Assembly: GCA_012735285.1 (NCBI GenBank)
Contig: JAAYHT010000307.1
Span: forward strand, 1-7,551
Direction of reading: 5' to 3'
From: Clostridiales bacterium
GTDB taxonomy: Bacteria; Bacillota; Clostridia; Peptostreptococcales; Anaerovoracaceae
DNA: 7,551 nt
Shown: positions 6,334 to 7,551 of the stretch, piece after piece
How the letters are laid out: every line of letters begins with the position of its first letter
Numbering within the stretch: the stretch's first letter is position 1
The notes under the pieces: generated by a model
Database searches by the model: none
The model's input: only the letters and a program-made list of their open reading frames with translations
Told to the model about the DNA's origin: nothing
Made by a program: the position numbers and the translations under genes

Positions 6334-6449
6334 GGGGGAAATATGAGAAAATCAAGACTTTTGAAGGTTTTTGTCAATCGTTGTGAATGAATTATCAAGC
6401 TGGTTTGGCACAGTTTTGACATGAATATTTTAGTGTATAAGACAGAATA

Positions 6450-6491
6450 ATTATGCATATTTATGACATGCATCGCATAAATATGCATAAT
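6450..6491. repeat. Perfect 16-bp inverted repeat with ten-base centre
   Basis: Arms ATTATGCATATTTATG (6450-6465) and CATAAATATGCATAAT (6476-6491) are exact reverse complements. The centre contains a third ATGCAT, so ATGCAT occurs at 6453, 6468 and 6483, spaced exactly 15 bases. There is no T-run beyond either arm, so it is not a terminator. An operator for cooperating dimers, or a structured RNA element, is possible. Confidence 0.85.
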
Positions 6492-6562
6492 CGCAGTGGG
6501 AAAAAAGGGAGAAAATAAAGATTGTTAAAAATGTCCACAAGTTAATTAAAATTTTATCAGAT

Positions 6563-6583
6563 AAAAAAGGCCCCTAAGGGGCC
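6563..6583 (-). terminator. Intrinsic terminator of the esterase gene
   Basis: Minus-strand GGCCCC, loop TTA, GGGGCC, then TTTTTT, 46 bases past the stop of the hydrolase gene. The GC-only stem and T-tract make a strong terminator, which separates this gene from hydCBA. Confidence 0.9.
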
Positions 6584-6629
6584 AAGCACAATCATTATAC
6601 ATTACTCCACTCCATATTTCAAGCCAAAT

Positions 6630-7406
6630 TTACAAAACCCTATCTAGCCAATTTAATGCCAAATCAAACCACTTGTCATCATAGAAAGGATTGCCATGAA
6701 CTCCTTCTTCAAACAGATGGAATTCACAGTTAACATTATTACTTCTTAGCTTTTCTACAAATTCTACCGTACTTTCATAGGGTACAATCCTATCCTGCTT
6801 TGCATGCCAAATAAATGTTGGGGGCATATCTGGATGCACATGGGTTTTAACATCGAAGGCCATAAGCTGCTCTTGGCTAGGTTCACTGCTACCAAAGAGC
6901 AGCTCTGTTTTTAGCTTAAACATATCAATAATTTCTCCACGCTTTTCTACCTTCCAATCCTTATTCGAATACCTGTAATCGGTCAAAGGATATGTTATAA
7001 CCAACGCATCCGGTTTATTAAGATCATAATCCTTAAGGGAAGATAGAGTTAATGCAAGATGTCCACCTGCTGAAAAACCTGCAACGACAATCTTGTCCGT
7101 ATCAATCCCCCACTTATCAGCATTGCTTCTAAGAATTCTTATAGATTCTGAAAGCTCCTTTACCGGATTAGGTATAACCCCCTTATCTAATTCAAAGCGA
7201 GCATCTTCTTTAATAGAATACTTTAATACAAAGGCATGATATCCCTTTTCATTAAATCTCTTAGCTACCGGCTTTGATTCATTGATTGAAATAAGTAAAT
7301 AGCCTCCTCCGGGACATATAATAACTGCTGGTCTTTTAGTGTCTGTATCGATTAAATAAGCTTCTAAATACGCCTTATTTAACACATGTATTTTCTCGGT
7401 TTTCAT
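6630..7406 (-). CDS. Alpha/beta-hydrolase, carbohydrate-esterase (BD-FAE)-like
   Basis: Predicted cytosolic serine hydrolase of 258 residues with no signal peptide or membrane segment. Domain layout is a single alpha/beta-hydrolase fold: an oxyanion-type CPGGGY near the N-terminus (31-36), nucleophile elbow GFSAGGH with Ser112, acid Asp205 in KQDRIVP, and catalytic His237 in EGVHG. The catalytic set is complete and the length is normal for small intracellular esterases related to acetyl-xylan and feruloyl esterases (BD-FAE-like). The substrate cannot be read from the sequence; removal of acetyl or other acyl groups from sugars is the usual role in relatives. The ATG at 7406 follows GGAGG (7413-7417) by 6 bases. 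Terminators on both sides and its own promoter indicate a single-gene transcript, probably regulated through the inverted repeat at 7419-7457. No functional link to the hydrogenase operon is visible. Confidence 0.88.
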   Translation of the reverse strand: MKTEKIHVLNKAYLEAYLIDTDTKRPAVIICPGGGYLLISINESKPVAKRFNEKGYHAFVLKYSIKEDARFELDKGVIPNPVKELSESIRILRSNADKWGIDTDKIVVAGFSAGGHLALTLSSLKDYDLNKPDALVITYPLTDYRYSNKDWKVEKRGEIIDMFKLKTELLFGSSEPSQEQLMAFDVKTHVHPDMPPTFIWHAKQDRIVPYESTVEFVEKLRSNNVNCEFHLFEEGVHGNPFYDDKWFDLALNWLDRVL

Positions 7407-7418
7407 CTAACCCCTCCG

Positions 7419-7457
7419 AAAACAGTTTTAAATAAAGCATATCTTTAAAACTGTTTT
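7419..7457. promoter_or_regulatory. 14-bp inverted repeat over the esterase promoter, candidate operator
   Basis: Plus-strand AAAACAGTTTTAAA (7419-7432) and TTTAAAACTGTTTT (7444-7457) are exact reverse complements with 11 bases between. Each arm contains AAAACWGTTTT, itself a palindrome, and the two copies have centres 28 bases apart. One copy lies in the promoter spacer and the other covers the expected transcription start. This is the layout of a repressor operator. The regulator is unknown. Confidence 0.6.
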
Positions 7458-7464
7458 TAGTCAA
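7436..7464 (-). promoter_or_regulatory. Candidate sigma-A promoter of the esterase gene
   Basis: Minus-strand TTGACT (7459-7464), a 17-base spacer and TATGCT (7436-7441) give an ideal spacing and a near-consensus -35. Transcription would start near 7429. It lies directly after the terminator of the upstream gene. Confidence 0.6.
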
Positions 7465-7466
7465 AT

Positions 7467-7489
7467 AAAAAAGGGCAGTTAGACTGCCC
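7467..7489 (-). terminator. Intrinsic terminator of the gene at the right edge
   Basis: Minus-strand GGGCAGT, loop CTA, ACTGCCC, then TTTTTT: a 7-bp GC-rich stem with a T-tract. The stop codon of the upstream reading frame (7479-7481) falls inside this hairpin. Confidence 0.92.
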
Positions 7490-7551
7490 CGTAAGCGTGT
7501 AGTATCGTCCTATAAGGATTCTCCATCTTATCTAAGCCTATCAGCTTGCCA
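7479..7551 (-). CDS. C-terminal end of an unidentified protein (partial)
   Basis: A frame enters from the right edge and stays open for 23 codons to a TAA at 7479-7481, which sits in the terminator hairpin. The last residues read NPYRTILHAYGAV. The other two minus-strand frames stop within a few codons, and the position directly before a strong terminator supports a real gene end. The peptide is too short for me to recognise a family. Confidence 0.5.
   Translation of the reverse strand, partial: GKLIGLDKMENPYRTILHAYGAV

Larger units (their letters stand above)
6223..6562. other. Long AT-rich intergenic region upstream of hydC
   Basis: About 340 bases lie between the esterase terminator and hydC, with no convincing conserved gene. 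The region holds the hydC ribosome binding site, a candidate hydC promoter (6265-6294), a Rex-like operator (6316-6333), a weak CRP/FNR-like imperfect palindrome (6381-6398) and a 16-bp inverted repeat (6450-6491). On the plus strand, a TATAAT (6314-6319), a purine-rich AAGGGGGA and a 15-codon frame at 6343-6390 (MRKSRLLKVFVNRCE) could make a tiny divergent transcript. That reading is weak and not called as a gene. I see no tRNA, riboswitch or CRISPR array. Confidence 0.7.

Noticed and set aside
6372..6377. Perfect minus-strand TTGACA as a hydC -35
   Set aside because: No acceptable -10 lies 16-18 bases downstream.
6416..6441. Plus-strand TTGACA with TATAAG as a promoter
   Set aside because: The spacer is only 14 bases and no gene follows.
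6450..6491. The long inverted repeat as a terminator
   Set aside because: The stem is AT-rich and no T-tract follows on either strand. A proper terminator lies at 6563-6583.
1..7551. CRISPR arrays, transposases, tRNA or rRNA
   Set aside because: I saw no regularly spaced direct repeats, transposase motifs or cloverleaf-like segments in the non-coding parts.

Overview
This is a moderately AT-rich chromosomal window from a strictly anaerobic, hydrogen-metabolising bacterium, most likely of the Clostridia. The signs are strong AGGAGG-type ribosome binding sites, compact GC-rich terminators with T-tracts, AGG/ATA codon use, a trimeric [FeFe]-hydrogenase operon and a Rex-like redox operator. Genus or species cannot be named from the sequence alone. 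All convincing protein genes lie on the minus strand, so biological order runs from right to left.

Layout, right to left: (1) at 7479-7551, the last 23 codons of an unidentified gene, followed by a strong terminator (7467-7489). (2) A small alpha/beta-hydrolase or carbohydrate-esterase-like gene (6630-7406) with its own promoter, set inside a 14-bp inverted repeat, and its own terminator (6563-6583). (3) A roughly 340-bp non-coding stretch (6223-6562) with a 16-bp perfect inverted repeat, a Rex-like site and a candidate promoter. (4) The tightly coupled operon hydC-hydB-hydA (6222 down to 821), ended by a strong terminator (796-819). (5) A separately transcribed ric (ytfE/scdA) gene for a di-iron Fe-S cluster repair protein (51-731), whose promoter overlaps a 20-bp palindrome.

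The operon encodes a soluble NAD-linked, probably electron-bifurcating or confurcating [FeFe]-hydrogenase. HydC is the NuoE-like [2Fe-2S] subunit, HydB the NuoF-like FMN/NAD(H) subunit, and HydA the catalytic H-cluster subunit. The main oddity is HydB. In place of the usual C-terminal two-cluster ferredoxin domain it carries a complete GltD/NfnB-like FAD- and NADP(H)-type oxidoreductase domain, giving 1030 residues. By inference the complex could connect H2, ferredoxin, NAD(H) and NADP(H) in one assembly. HydA also has TSCSPGW where the classical L1 motif is TSCCPxW, which places a serine where CpI has a [4Fe-4S]H cysteine ligand.

The ric gene next door fits a theme of maintaining oxygen- and NO-sensitive Fe-S and di-iron enzymes, although the terminator and private promoter show that it is a separate transcription unit. 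The esterase has no evident functional link to the hydrogenase.
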